NCBI GenBank assembly: GCA_008360955.1
Contig: LUCM01008873.1
Location: forward strand, 170,638-234,637
From: Fasciolopsis buskii
Taxonomy: Eukaryota; Platyhelminthes; Trematoda; Plagiorchiida; Fasciolidae
Direction: 5' to 3'
DNA length: 64,000 nt
The translations under genes were made by a program, and so were the position numbers. The notes under the pieces are model-generated. The model saw only the letters and a list, made by a program, of their open reading frames with translations. It made no database searches and had not been told where the DNA came from. Shown here in pieces: positions 47,400 through 58,996 of the stretch (position 1 is its first letter; each line of letters opens with the position of its first letter).

Positions 47400-47853
47400 G
47401 ATTCCATAGAATATTTCATATGGTTCCTGCTGGCTTGTCCGCGAACTAGTAGAATTGTGCCTGCGAACGTACTTCCAGTTCGAGGGTACATTTTTCGAAC
47501 AAGTGAAGGGGACTCCACTATTTGGCTTCATTGCAGAGGCAGTGATGCAGAAACTGGAAAAGACCATCCTGTCGGATATCAGATCAAAACTGTGGCTGCG
47601 CTATGTTGACGACACGTCCGCAATCACTAAAAGATCTGAACTACAACGAACTTTTACTGTCATCAGCAGAGTTTGCAAGAAAATCAAACTCACTATGGAG
47701 GCAAAGCATGACAACAGTCTAACGTTTCTAGACGTGCTCATCACACACACAAGTATAAGCACATTGGAAACATCCGTATGCTGCAAAAATGCACAGATCA
47801 AGTCTTGCAATTTCAAAGTTCTTTGCTATATTAACACGATAACAACCGGATGA
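47400..47853 (+). mobile_element. Penelope-like element, reverse transcriptase part
   Basis: The plus strand encodes FQFEGTFFEQVKGTPLFGFI, then MQKLEKTILSDIRS, LWLRYVDDTSAITK and LTFLDVLITHTSISTLETSV. The YVDD catalytic box is at 47602-47613. The F-E...Y/F-x-Q-x-x-G...LE block before it and the L-x-FLDV-x-I-x block after it are Penelope-type. The fingers and start of the palm are missing. The frame from 47455 to 47853 has no stop, so this insertion is fairly young or was preserved by chance. It points away from the endonuclease part. Confidence 0.78.
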
Positions 47854-48195
47854 TCAAATCAGTGCGGTTGAATGATCTTGACTTAAGGCCAACCAGGATA
47901 TAAATAAAGATCTCTTTTGAATAATAGTTGTCTTGTTCAAGGTCAACAGTAGTTATTGAACCTCATTTGGCGTAAAACATCCTACTCATCAAATGATTAT
48001 CTAATCGTTGATAGAACATTAGACAAAATACTCGTTTCTGCTGGATATACGGGCTAGATAGCATTTGTGATTGCAAACTGGGGATAAATCCTAAGAATCT
48101 TGCAATCAGTTTGTGATATTTTTGTGCTTCATTATGATTTGATTATTCATTTTCCGACTAGTCTGTCTCGACAACCAAGGTCAGTTTTGATTAAC

Positions 48196-48377
48196 TGGCC
48201 TAAAAACAAGTATAGATAGGGAAAATTGCAAATAAAGTTTCGATATTTGTTGTTAATTTTTTATCTCAATTCGTCAGACATTAAAATGGCCTAAAAACAA
48301 GTATAGATAGGGAAAATTGCAAATAAAGTTTCGATATTTGTTGTTAATTTTTTATCTCAATTCGTCAGACATTAAAA
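48196..48377. repeat. Perfect 91-bp tandem duplication
   Basis: The 91-base unit starting TGGCCTAAAAACAAG (48196-48286) is followed immediately by an identical copy (48287-48377). No difference was found on reading both. No coding meaning is apparent. Confidence 0.95.
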
Positions 48378-48812
48378 TATTAGCAAGAAAATTTTTTTGA
48401 ATATATCGTACACATTTATTGGCTCAGCCCAACAAACATAGGAGTATCAGTGAGTCACAATTAGGTTTTATCAATTGTGTACTGTTCAACGAACAGCTTC
48501 GGCCCGCATCCCCTGACGACACAGATTAAATCTTGATTCGATATGCAATTCAGAGTGTACAAGTAAAGGGTATGTTTGAGCACGAACGTATTGAGTGCCC
48601 ATACTTGACAGTCATCCATAACCGCAAAGCCGGTCATGTGCTCCCGCGGAAAGTTTATCCGCCTATCCAGATACGAACAGAAAGTATATATATATATATA
48701 CTAATAAAATAGACTTTTTCATTCATTTGCAAACCTTATATCATCTTTGTGAGAGAAACATATCGCTAAATGTTCGTTTACTACTGATTGCAAACTTCCG
48801 CCATGCTGACAG

Positions 48813-48981
48813 GTACCCGCACCATCGAAAGCCGATGTTTTGAAAGTGATTGACGAGTTGACAAGCAATGGAAACACAATAGCCCAAAGTGTGGCATTGA
48901 CCGCGAATATAACGACCAAAGCTTTCGTGGTATCTTCTGTATCCGATATTCTAACAGAATGGAGCAATGTGATAGCCCAGG
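48813..48981 (+). CDS. Polycystin-1-like exon (l): end of REJ and start of helical stalk
   Basis: Acceptor CCATGCTGACAG ends at 48812 and donor GTGAGT starts at 48982. Phase is zero in and one out. It reads VPAPSKADVLKVIDELTSNG, then TIAQSVALTANITTKAFVVS and SVSDILTEWSNVIAQ. The hydrophobic heptad-like pattern (VLKVIDEL, ALTANI) is the all-helical segment that follows the Ig-like REJ modules in polycystin-1 family proteins and leads toward the GAIN/GPS region. The exon is too short and start-less to stand out by itself. Confidence 0.85.
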
Positions 48982-49444
48982 GTGAGTTTGACAAAGTTAG
49001 ATGAACGTAAGTCTACCGAGAAGTGTGTTGAATCAGTTGCGAGATATGGAATTGGCGTTGGTGTTCCTTGCAAGACTCTAATGTGACAGCCAACAGAAAT
49101 CTGTATGAACTATCCTTATATGGTAAAAACTAATATATCGACGGATATGCGTCAGTTTGAACAGAAAGCGGGGCGTTATTTTATGGTCTAAACTGTGAGC
49201 TGTTTGTAATGCTTACACCAAACCTGTCGACTGTCGAAGAACCCTGAAATCAAAAAACTTACCAAATACTGCGCCGATCAAGCCGTTGATATCTTTGGAA
49301 CAATGTTCCATATTCAAATACGTCTACCATCAGTTCGTTCGTTGCTAGCCAGCCTTTCAGTGGTTTGTTGCGCATTTATTCTGCATAACAGAAGATTGGA
49401 AAATATTTAGAAGGTTTAAAAACACAGATATTTAACTTTTTTAG
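48982..49444. other. Intron, 0.46 kb
   Basis: Short intron between exons (l) and (m). No feature was recognised. Confidence 0.65.
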
Positions 49445-49485
49445 ATCAATATGGAAGTTTTCTGCGCAACGCCCTTGACTCCACG
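49445..49485 (+). CDS. Polycystin-1-like exon (m): short stalk exon
   Basis: The 41-base exon has acceptor ATTTAACTTTTTTAG (ending 49444) and donor GTAACC (49486). Phase is two in and zero out. It encodes QYGSFLRNALDST after a split Asp codon. The helical, polar character continues the previous exon. Support is from phase agreement and splice sites only, because the exon is too short for a domain match. Confidence 0.62.
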
Positions 49486-52400
49486 GTAACCATGAATATG
49501 TCACCAACTAAAAAACATGACCAATCATCGAAATGTAAGCTTTGCAGTTCACTCGAAACACCAAATCGGCATACCATCAGTTAGGTCACAGATGAAGAAC
49601 AAACGAAAGACCGCCGGAAAGGTTTTTGTTCCAACTTTCCAAACTGTCTGGTGTTTAAGTTCACTAACTCACTCACGTCGAAATTCCAGTCTCGACAAAA
49701 GGCTTGGTTGCCATAAAAATTTGATTGCTTTTCAATGTTGGAATTCAGTGACTATCCTACTATCAAATGTGATCTGACCAACATCATATCGGCGGATAGG
49801 CAGTTTCAAATATTATTCACCGAGGGTGGCTTTAAACACGCACACTAAGAAAATTTGAGATATCCCACTAGCGAACACTTCAACCTCAATCGTTGTATTA
49901 AATTCTACAACATCATATTATTCGTTAGCCAAACACTTCCTTCAGGACATAATGTTGGTTTAAAAAGACACCAAATTTAGCAGTACACCATCCAGAGGAA
50001 GGGGTTATGTACAAACCTCTTACAATATCCCGCCAGTACTACGACAACTATTACTGAAAATTTATATACACATACGGTTCACTCACCCGGTTTAACTCTG
50101 TGATCAATGGGAAGAGCTCGTTGTTCCAAAGAGATGATTACAATTTTCCGTCTCTTGTTTGCAAAAGTTCCGCGTTTTGTACCCTTATATTGTCTTCCAG
50201 TCCAACACTCTTCAACTTCGTATGAGCTATTCCGTTTTCATGAAAGCATTTAGTTCCAAAGCTAGGCTCGAAGCACCATGCGGGAGTGCTTCGAATGATT
50301 CTACCAAACTCTACCGAATTCCTGCCGTAAAATTCTCAAGGAAAGTTAGCACTCCTTAAGTCAAGTTTGCTAAGAAGTGATCCGTAGTACTTTTTGTTTT
50401 ATTGTGGACTCTTTGGCTTGGACACCACACTTGTGAAGGTTCGTTGAAACAACCGGCAATTTTGGTTGTTTCTCTACGGATATTTGTGCTTAGCTACTAA
50501 TACTCTCGTCAGTAGCCAAACCAGTAATCTGAACTTCCGGGGATAGAGGAACCAATGAGTTTCGTTGTTACAGTCCTAACGGGATGAGTTATAAAAAAGG
50601 AAAAATAAAAAGTTGCGACATTATTCTGATTAATCGCTATGTCTCTTATTTTCCGATCTTCGCTTGCTTCAATAACCCTACTTTTTTCTGTTCTCCCATA
50701 CAGAACAAGCGGGACAACCGGTAAGCTAAATGTTTATACATCCTGTTTGAACAATGTATTTTGTGGTCATCATGTGGCAGCCTCAGTCGGCAGTTAGTTG
50801 AAAATATTACGTTGATATCGTCGTTAGGAATTTTATTACACTGCTACGTCTACCTAGGCTTAACTACTGAAATCTAGGAAAGAATTGGCCGGTTGCGGTT
50901 TTATAATGAGGCTTGAAAACTGTTGCCAGCAGCGATTATGCATCACATAGCAACCGAGGCTTAAAGCCCAGCTGATTAGTCGTGGGTATGGCAGCACAGT
51001 TATTCGGGATCCAACGTTTACTTTACATTTAGCTGAAATTCAATGTTATGTAGCACCGCACTCTCGCTTAACTCTAGTTCTTCGGGGTTCCAGACCGTTG
51101 TGCAGAGTAGAAGGCATTCATAATAGATAAAATCTCGAATAAACGGCGACTGTCCAAAATGCTAAAAAAACTTAGCAAAATATCCGCTTTTCTGTAAATA
51201 ACTCGTAACCTGTTATTAATTCCGCAGTCAGGTTTATTGCCTTTTTAATGATTCATCAAGCGTCGTCGATACCCCATCGACATGGTGACCTGATGAAATT
51301 CATGGAACGGTTTTGAGGTCATGAACTACAGGATACTCGTTGCTTCTGAAGACATCGTCAAATTGGACAATTCAATTTTATTAAAAAAGACCTTAATTTA
51401 GCTTTCAAAATGCGATAAAACTTTCAGTGACACAAATTAATCAGTATCTTCAAATTGTTTTACCTTTTTAGTTGGAAAGAATAAATAAAGCACCTACACC
51501 TTGCAAGATTCATCATTTATCTGTTTTCGTGGACTGCTTTTTTTTCTATAAAGTCTTTGGCCACAGTGGAAAGCCCCACATAAAAAGACTACGTCCTAAA
51601 ACCGACCGGTGAATGAGCTTCCGACTCTCATCGTCAAGAAATTCAGCTACAGAGGAATGTTACTCCATTTTTTATTATTTATGTCAACGTAAAAATGCCA
51701 ACGGAATCCAACTAGGACAACCAGCGGACTAATGATTGTCCCACTTACGAATAATAATTCCGGCTTCGAACCGCAGTCGCGTTGCGATACACATGTTTCT
51801 GATGGGTTCTTACAAATTCAATGAAAAGGGGAACGCTGTTGCTAAACTGACAATCACGAATATAATTGCGAACTTGTTAAATCTACCTTTGTTTATAGTC
51901 GTCAGAGCGACGTAAAAATTCACTTTCATCTTGAACCAGACAATCTGATTTAAACCTAATTTAGTAGAATTCAAGACCGTATTTGGTTTTAACATTCAGG
52001 AATATCATAACTGCTCATTGTATGAGGCCTTTGTTAGCTAAGTTACGACTGCATATTTCCCCATTTCGCTCAAATAAATTAGTGAATAATCAGCTTTATG
52101 TTTTATCTTTTATCTTTTGCTTTTATTATTGAGACTACAAGAGGATTATTTTTTCAAGAAACAGAACTGCCGATCGCAGAAGTTGGCCGAAAGTTGTGAG
52201 ATTCTACTCCGTAACGTTCATGCTTAGTCAACTTGATTTTGGCTGTTTGCTAACCGTTGTTAATGAATTTTGCATTCGATGAACGGGACTTTTATCCACC
52301 AATCACGTAAATGAATATAAGTGTAGAATCACGACAAAAATGAGTGCAAACCATTGTAATTACGTGTATGGCATTTCCGTTATCTGCCAGACCCCAACCG

Positions 52401-52870
52401 TGGCAACTATCTAAGTGAACATGGTCTTCTGCTGATCATTAAATGGTACCTAGTCGACCAGTAAACAGATAACATTATACAAAAGAAGCGACAGATTTGA
52501 CAGCATTGAAGTGTAGCTTGCATGAATTTACTCTTCATTTCTAAACTGTAGGTCATTCGGTCAATCTGGCACTCGGGTAGAATCAAACTAGAACTACGCT
52601 GACATTAATGCTACCCGGTGGTGCATTTTCTCCGCTATACCCACGGTCTGAACCCGATCCTTCTTCTTGAGGTGTCCAGTCTGTCCGCGTCTATATGAAT
52701 TACTAGATGCACGCTTGCATGCGCTCGAATTCATAGGAATACGAAAGTCACATTTGAAAACGCGATTCCCGTTCACGTGTGAGCAACCTACCTTCGGTTC
52801 TATGCCATAAACAAAAAGTAAGACGGGTGATAGCTTAAAAATATTTGTAAGTAGTAAACGCTATTTACAG
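49486..52870. other. Intron, 3.4 kb
   Basis: Intron between exons (m) and (n). It contains a 17-base candidate microexon (50704-50720) with very good splice sites, but it does not fit the reading frame. No transposon or repeat was recognised. Confidence 0.6.
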
Positions 52871-52969
52871 TTAGTCACAAGTATTATGGAGCAATATGGA
52901 TCTCGAAGGGTCGAACTGAGAAACAAATATTCCGAACATAGAGCCATGCCGCTTATCGAAGATACAACG
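52871..52969 (+). CDS. Polycystin-1-like exon (n): helical stalk
   Basis: Acceptor CGCTATTTACAG ends at 52870 and donor GTAATA starts at 52970. It has 33 codons and phase 0 on both sides. It reads LVTSIMEQYGSRRVELRNKY, then SEHRAMPLIEDTT. The other two frames hit stops, and only phase 0 is open, which agrees with both neighbours. The charged, helical composition fits the segment between REJ and GPS. Confidence 0.7.
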
Positions 52970-54705
52970 GTAATAATCCATGTGATGTGTAGTGCTTTAG
53001 TCTGTCCAGTTGTATTTAAGTATACCATTATCAACTGCTATTGATGAGACGTTACACCAGAAAATCCGGAGGGTAGATGGGTGTTCAACCACCCAGAGCT
53101 TGTAGCTTTAGGGCATTGAAAAGTTTCTCTATTACGCTCAACAGTACACACCTACTCGCCGGACGGGAAGATCGATAACAATACAAACGACAGTGATTCT
53201 TGGAAAATTCCTGATTCCTTCACTTACGGCTCAGATCCTAAGTGCACCAAACACCGAAGAAGTTGAAATTGTCATTGTATCAGTCTGACGTGACCAGACT
53301 GAGTAAGCGTTTATTGATCCAAAAATGATCAGTGGTTCAAATCCAATATCCGCCGTTCACTTGGGTGTACAAATAACACAGACCTGTTACCCGACTATTT
53401 GCTCATGGTAACCCTAGGGGCTTCATTGCCCCTAGGGTTACGGTTGCTTGTTCGATCTCTGCAGTGCTTTGAACCCAATTAACTATCGAATCAACCGTTC
53501 TCATTGTAATTATGAATAAAACTTGTGTATCAAAAAAATTCGAACTAAACCTTATGACAATTCCTGAAGTCATTGTGTACAACAATGGAATCAAATAAAA
53601 ATCCAATGGTCGAAACCCGTAACACTCGTAGGCAAAGAAAAAACACCAAAATGCAAGATACTAACAGAAAATAATGAATTATTTGAAAATCCCTAAACAC
53701 CGAAGTGTATCGTCAACCGGCCGAATTATCGAATCAAGAACCGTAAGAGAACAAATTATCATGTTTTGGTATTTATCAAATAGAAAATCGAAATAATATT
53801 ATATCGACCCGAAATTTTCACTGACCGATTGTCAACAGACTAAATGCTGACGTAACTGAATCTCGAAATGTATGGGACTTTCTAGGTGTTTTCATCTAAG
53901 TAAAAGCAATTGTAAATTGTCAGTACCATCAGACCCACATTAATGACAGCTAGTTAAAAATGAGGTCAACGTTTTTATGATCTAGCTGATCTCCAATAAC
54001 CAAGAACAGTCAGCGTGGAACGGAATTACGCAGTTTGGCCAAGTAGTCAAGATTCGTACGTCACGTTTAAGGCCTTGGTTGTACTAAGGCTAACTGTAGT
54101 GACATCATCTATCAGAGAAAGTCGAGTTCTGTGCTCCCGGGGGCTCTTGACTGCGCAATCCAGTAGTGGACAAGAGCCACATCATACAGTAAAGTTAAGC
54201 AAAACCGTTGAGAGTTTCCATCTAAAGTAATCTATAAGGCATTCGACTTACAATCGTTCTTCCCTGGCTCACGATGGGCAAGTACTGCTGTTGCTTTCCA
54301 AGAACAATACCAAAGGTATACGGTGGTTCTAGGATTTGGAGTGAAACCAACTTTGGATTCTACGATTTCCTAATTGTCAGCTAGGGATTTTTAATAACTA
54401 AATTCATGATCTAGGCCCGTAGCCTATAGCTGGGGTAAAAACTTATCCTCAATACGGCAATACGGTAGTCGACAATAGTGTTTGCTGTTTCCAGATAAAA
54501 ACTACTTTACAATAGTAGTAGTGGTAGTGGTAGCATCTTTATACTTGAGAAGAGATTCGAAACGATAATTATCTCATAACCATTCCAATCTGCTTCAAAA
54601 TGTATGATAAAACTGGGGAAATAGCAGCTGCACACCCGATTTTTTTATCCGTAACTGTTCCAACGTGTTATGCTTCCACGCGGTTCATACAAATTCATGT
54701 TCCAG
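52970..54705. other. Intron, 1.7 kb
   Basis: Intron between exons (n) and (o). Apart from a degenerate SINE copy (54095-54330) nothing is recognised. Confidence 0.6.
54095..54330 (+). mobile_element. Degenerate SINE copy 4
   Basis: It shares the CATCTATCAG start, the middle part (CCAGTAGTGGACAAGAGCCA, AAAACCGTTGAGAG) and the head (AAGGCATTCGACTTACAATC) with copies 2 and 3. The B box is weak and no hammerhead-like core is left. The boundaries are estimated. Confidence 0.45.
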
Positions 54706-54750
54706 GTGAACCAAACCGCCGTAGATGAACAACGCAACAAAAGAGCCGAG
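54706..54750 (+). CDS. Polycystin-1-like exon (o): 15-codon stalk exon
   Basis: Acceptor ATTCATGTTCCAG ends at 54705 and the strong donor GTAAGT starts at 54751. It is 45 bases, phase 0 on both sides, and encodes VNQTAVDEQRNKRAE. It is helical and charged with one N-x-T site. Both splice sites are good and the frame fits, but the exon is short. Confidence 0.68.
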
Positions 54751-56873
54751 GTAAGTTATTGAATTGAAGAAAATATTTTTGCAATATTATTCACCCAGTA
54801 TGTTTCGCTAGTTTTTTGATTCGGAAAAATGCTGTCACGAGTCTTAACTTTGTGTTCAGAAAATGTCAAATTCAGTCTGATTTCGATATTATGGCTAGTT
54901 CTGCCTGAATTTCTTTATCCCAAAGCTTCAGGGATATCCATATGCAATGATAGTTTACATATGAATACATATATATATACATATATATCAACTCAAAAAG
55001 TTGTAATAATCTGTTACATGAGCAACACGTAATGCATATGAATGTCAATAGTTTCTTACAAGGCAATTTCTTGGTTGTCGTCGAACGGTAAGTCTAGCGA
55101 AGCTAACCGGGTGCATGTATTTGGATAATGAGATTTGAACCTACAGTATCAATTATGGTAGTTGGCAGCAGTTTTAGCAGAAACCGGAACTTCAATGGAA
55201 CTAACCAGATCAGCCAAGTGCCAGACTAGATCTACTTAAATGATCTCGTACAAAGTTAGTATCACTTGGCAGAAAATTAAGATTTCTTGTTTTGTGTCCC
55301 TAAAATTTTGGTTAAACGAAGAGTAGATAGTAAAATATTAATTCTCCAATTGGAATCGAGAACTATTACAATAAAAACCCTGTCTTTACAAACCTGTTAA
55401 CACAAAGCTTTTATCTACACAGTAGTACCTATATCATTCGTACACACAATCAATGACCAAGACGATTTGCAGACGTTTGTTTTCACAGGCTATTACACGG
55501 AAACCGACGATTCGGTATACTCAAGTTCGTGGTACCGAACCAACACACCAACTGTATTCTGTCAGGACATCAAAGTTGCATCAATATATGCAAACTTCAA
55601 AGCAATCCATCATTTTTAGAACGCAAATCACTGTACACAACCGATGTACATAGAAAACGAATTTGTTAGAAGAAAACCGACCATCTGAAATATTTGTTTC
55701 TGATCAAGAATCCACGGGAAAATTGGTCATTAGGTGAACCTGTTAGATGTCATTCAATGTACTCAAATGATTCGTCGAAAGTCGGTGAATTTATTCATCA
55801 TTCATGTGGAACAAACAATAGTTCCGTGGATGGCAGATTGAATATGATTCTAACACTAACTTTCTCATTCGCGGGGAACGTCCAGATTTGAATAAAAGTT
55901 CAGCTTTTTACCGACTAATGCGGACGACAGGAATTTATTTTCGACCAAACAATTCAAATGTTCACAAGTAATGAAAAGATCCTAGTAAATGACGGATTGT
56001 TATGCTATTCTACCAAACTGGATGTTATTGTTAGCTCGGTACATAATGCATTAGGTTCGAATAACAAATTTCGGTTGTCACGAGTGTCGAATATGTCACT
56101 GCGTGAGAGAATAAAATGAATACACAATAGTGCTACACCTGTCCAAACACATCGGTTGTTGTTTTGCTTGCCAGTATCCTGATAATAGCTTACAAATAGA
56201 TTACTTCGGGTGCAGTTTAGAAAACAATTAGCCAAGCAAAATAGACTGAGTTTCAAGGACAAGAGACACGATGCTTCATCGGAGTCAATTGCATCACAAT
56301 TGACATATAAGGTCAGAAACCTTATGCAACCATCGACATAATCAGTGGTTTTAAAGTCAAAAGACTATTGGACCATTATGAAAGCTTCCTTCCGATCGAT
56401 AAGGTGCACAACACTGCATTTGTTGCTTAACTGCCCCAATCTCAGCTCAGCTGGGAAGATCCGTTTTCAGGAACCCGAGAGGCTTTTCAGTGCTCGGTTA
56501 GACAGGCTTATAGAGTCAAAACCAGAAGAAGCCATCATGGTGGAACACGAAAGGAGAACTTTGAAGCAAACTTCCAATAACCTGTTAACAAACGGCACAT
56601 CTGATCTTACGAACAACTCAACTTGGACCAATCAGGACCAAGTTCCATAACCGAAGAACTCCCTCATTTTGTATTCAGAAACTAATGGACTAGTCAAGTT
56701 GCTTATTGTTATTTTGACCAAAGCACATATTTCAGGTCAAAAAAACTACCAAAAACTAGGAGTAGATATTTTGTCAACGAAACGAAGAATTTGGTTTCTG
56801 AAGAACCACTTTAATTTCCGTCTACTCTGTCTTCTGGCTAGCCGGTTCCAAGATTCTCGTTTCTTCTTTGCAG
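54751..56873. other. Intron, 2.1 kb
   Basis: Intron between exons (o) and (p). The plus frame 56345-56650 and others have no recognised domain. No repeat was identified. Confidence 0.6.
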
Positions 56874-57125
56874 ATTATTTCCCAAGCAACAGTTGTCGCG
56901 AGCACCATGGTACCTACAGATGCACAAACTGTTCTCCTCTCGACCACTGCTGTAAAATCTTTGTTACAAAACGGTAATGACATAGATCGTTCGTCGCAAG
57001 TTTTACTATCCGGATTGTTGAATGGTATGACTAGCAGTTTGTCGGATTTGGTCGCGACCGAGAACACACAGGAACAAAAAGCTGTGGCTGACGAAGTACT
57101 CATCACCGTGGTATCTTTGATGGAG
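56874..57125 (+). CDS. Polycystin-1-like exon (p): long helical stalk exon
   Basis: Acceptor TTCTTCTTTGCAG ends at 56873 and donor GTAAAA starts at 57126. It has 84 codons and phase 0 on both sides. It begins IISQATVVASTMVPTDAQTV, then SLLQNGNDIDRSSQVLLSGL and DEVLITVVSLME. The amphipathic helical pattern (VLLSGLLNGMTSSLSDLV) matches the region of polycystins between REJ and the GPS, where paired 'LL..l..l' helices are typical. It is the clearest stalk exon. Confidence 0.83.
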
Positions 57126-57282
57126 GTAAAAAGAAACACGTTTTTTTTCAATCGGTCTCCATCACTGACCATTAACTTTGACACAATCCAAGTCCCTTGA
57201 ATTTACTAATCTGTTGGTCAGATAATCATTTAATACAAACATGGCTTTATTATTCTTATTTGCTCGGATTGAAAATCTACAG
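57126..57282. other. Intron, 157 bases
   Basis: Shortest intron of the set. AT-rich, with no feature. Confidence 0.6.
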
Positions 57283-57321
57283 ACCGTTCTAATCGATATC
57301 AACGATGCTAAAATGAAAAAC
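57283..57321 (+). CDS. Polycystin-1-like exon (q): 13-codon stalk exon (tentative)
   Basis: Acceptor GAAAATCTACAG ends at 57282 and a weak donor GTAGCT starts at 57322. It encodes TVLIDINDAKMKN in phase 0. The frame would run into a stop 6 codons later if not spliced. It is the last exon whose phase clearly agrees with the chain from 3210. A different donor a few bases away is possible. Confidence 0.5.
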
Positions 57322-57638
57322 GTAGCTGATTCGGAAGGCTAACGGTATGCTAGTTGATGTGTCAAGTTTTTCACTCACAGATCAGGTTAGTTCGATTGAT
57401 GTTTGCTGTCAGCTTGCCAGTCAAGAGGTGTCAACATTTTGGTCAGTTCTACAAATTCATGTTTCAACCGTCCCTTAACTTAACATTTTTATCGATCGAG
57501 ATTATATTTTGCATGAACTCTAACGGTTGCACTACCTTTCTAACAACAGAAGATCGAATGTTCGACATGAATGAACGGAAAAGAAGATTGCTGTCAGTAG
57601 TATGTTTTGCATGTGGATGGATGATTGATTTTTTGCAG

Positions 57639-57731
57639 GAAGCACAGGACCGTTTTCGCGACTACTGTTCCTCGTCATCTAAGCATATCCCGAGCTTTCC
57701 TGTTCAGTTATCCTCATTCTTGTACGTCCTT
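57639..57731 (+). CDS. Candidate stalk exon, end uncertain
   Basis: Acceptor TTGATTTTTTGCAG ends at 57638 and a phase-0 frame opens with EAQDRFRDYCSSSSKHIPSF, then PVQLSSFLYVL. It fits the phase of the 57321 end. A clear donor is missing: GTCCTT at 57726, GTTTCC at 57738 and GTTCCT at 57668 are all weak, so the stated end is only a mid-range estimate. The next candidate exon (58698) needs one leftover base, which only some of these donors give. Confidence 0.3.
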
Positions 57732-57779
57732 CTATCAGTTTCCAAAAGGAGTTTTAGTTGAACCTTTAACAGCCCGTTT

Positions 57780-57965
57780 AAAGATCACACAGTGATTCGT
57801 CGTGACCTTTCCTCCATAAGAAATCTCTTAAATGAGATTCTTGTAAGAACTTAATGGAGGAGTGCACAGATACGGAAATGGCACGATGGGGGAGTACCTG
57901 GTCCGCATACCTGATGAGCAGCACCAACCACGAAACTGGTAATGTTTCCCGGGAAAATTTTGTGC
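57780..57965 (-). repeat. Dispersed repeat copy, minus strand
   Basis: The reverse complement has CCCGGGAAACATTACCAGTT, then TCGTGGTTGGTGCTGCTCAT, CAGGTATGCGGACC and ATCTCATTTAAGAG. It is parallel in order to the copies at 1965, 18938 and 19236. It extends to AAAGATCACACAG at 57780. Confidence 0.5.
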
Positions 57966-58697
57966 ACCAGTCCCTATACGAAATTCTACTGATAACAAAG
58001 GTCGATGCTTTCGGTTCTTGTGTCCTGTTTCTGACGGTTAGCATAGCCTGACCTCCGAATAAATTCCGCTGAATCACGGTGGGTTTTTCATATGAACTTA
58101 TCATCCAGTCGCATTCTTACTCCTCCAAACAATTTATGCAGTAGTCGTTTCTAGCTTGCCCAGATCGTTAGGCAGTATAATTCAAGCTTTAGTATAAAAT
58201 ATAATATGAAACAAAAGTGTCATATTCGAACAATATCTCCACTTTGGGCTTTGTTACAGTAGTTACCCAACAAACGTGAAGGTGAAATTTCTTTTTAGTT
58301 ACCAGTAAAACGAAATTACAACGGAGAGTAGAGAAGAATATGACGACAGAAAAGTCACAACACTGTAGGTCTTTATAATCACACTGAAGCTTGCGGATGA
58401 TGGCATGGCCATCCGGCTGCAGAAACTTCGCATAATTTATGAGGATAACTTCTGCAAGGTTCCGAAGCCAGACACTGACCATTAGAAAACTGACTCCTAT
58501 CGGAAATGTACTCTGGCACGCCCTTCGATTCGCGTTTATTCTCTGACTTCGAGCTAGAATGTCGTAAATGATTCACAGTGGATGAATATACGATCTCGAG
58601 ACCGAGCATGACTTTCAGATTAGATGTGAACTGTGAAATGTGACATGAACATACTGAAAACCAGTCTCGGTTTAACTGTTTACCAGTGACTCTGCAG

Positions 58698-58779
58698 GCA
58701 CATCATTTGAAGGTATTTTGCTCTCTGAATTTAATGTCAAAATTACTCAACCTGAGTTGCCCGTATCCCGACAGCTCAC
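58698..58779 (+). CDS. Candidate polycystin-1-like exon (tentative)
   Basis: Acceptor AGTGACTCTGCAG ends at 58697. With two leading bases the frame reads TSFEGILLSEFNVKITQPEL, then PVSRQLT. A 'sFe..lleFnvkit.p' strand is what polycystins show between the helical stalk and the GPS region. The donor could be GTTTGT at 58780 (used here) or GTATCC at 58763. A rival reading ends the exon at 58712 (AAG|GTATTT) in another frame. Confidence 0.35.
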
Positions 58780-58996
58780 GTTTGTCATGTTTTTCTTCTA
58801 CTGTGCATTTCCTATAAATATTTGCTTACTAGGCTTCGACTGGGTGTATTGCTTGGCCATTTCCTTTACACCTCGTAAGAAGGTGCAGATTCCATTAGGA
58901 AATTGATGCATCATGTCAGTTAATGGGAATACACAATTAACGGTACAGGTGACGATGAGTCTCCGATTCAGTAACCTTTGATAATCTTTACCTAAG

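Larger units (their letters stand above)
46031..48812. other. Intron, 2.8 kb
   Basis: Intron between exons (k) and (l). It contains an AT microsatellite, a head-to-head Penelope-like element (46637-47853), a 91-bp tandem duplication (48196-48377) and a short AT tract (48687-48702). Confidence 0.65.
57322..58697. other. Probable intron region
   Basis: Contains a candidate exon at 57639 and a minus-strand copy of the dispersed repeat (about 57780-57965, with the words CATACCTGATGAGCAGC and AAAGATCACACAG). The 58110-58680 part has nothing recognisable. Confidence 0.5.

Noticed and set aside
50704..50720. Inclusion of the 17-base segment in the main coding chain
   Set aside because: It breaks the phase between 49485 and 52871; kept only as a finding.
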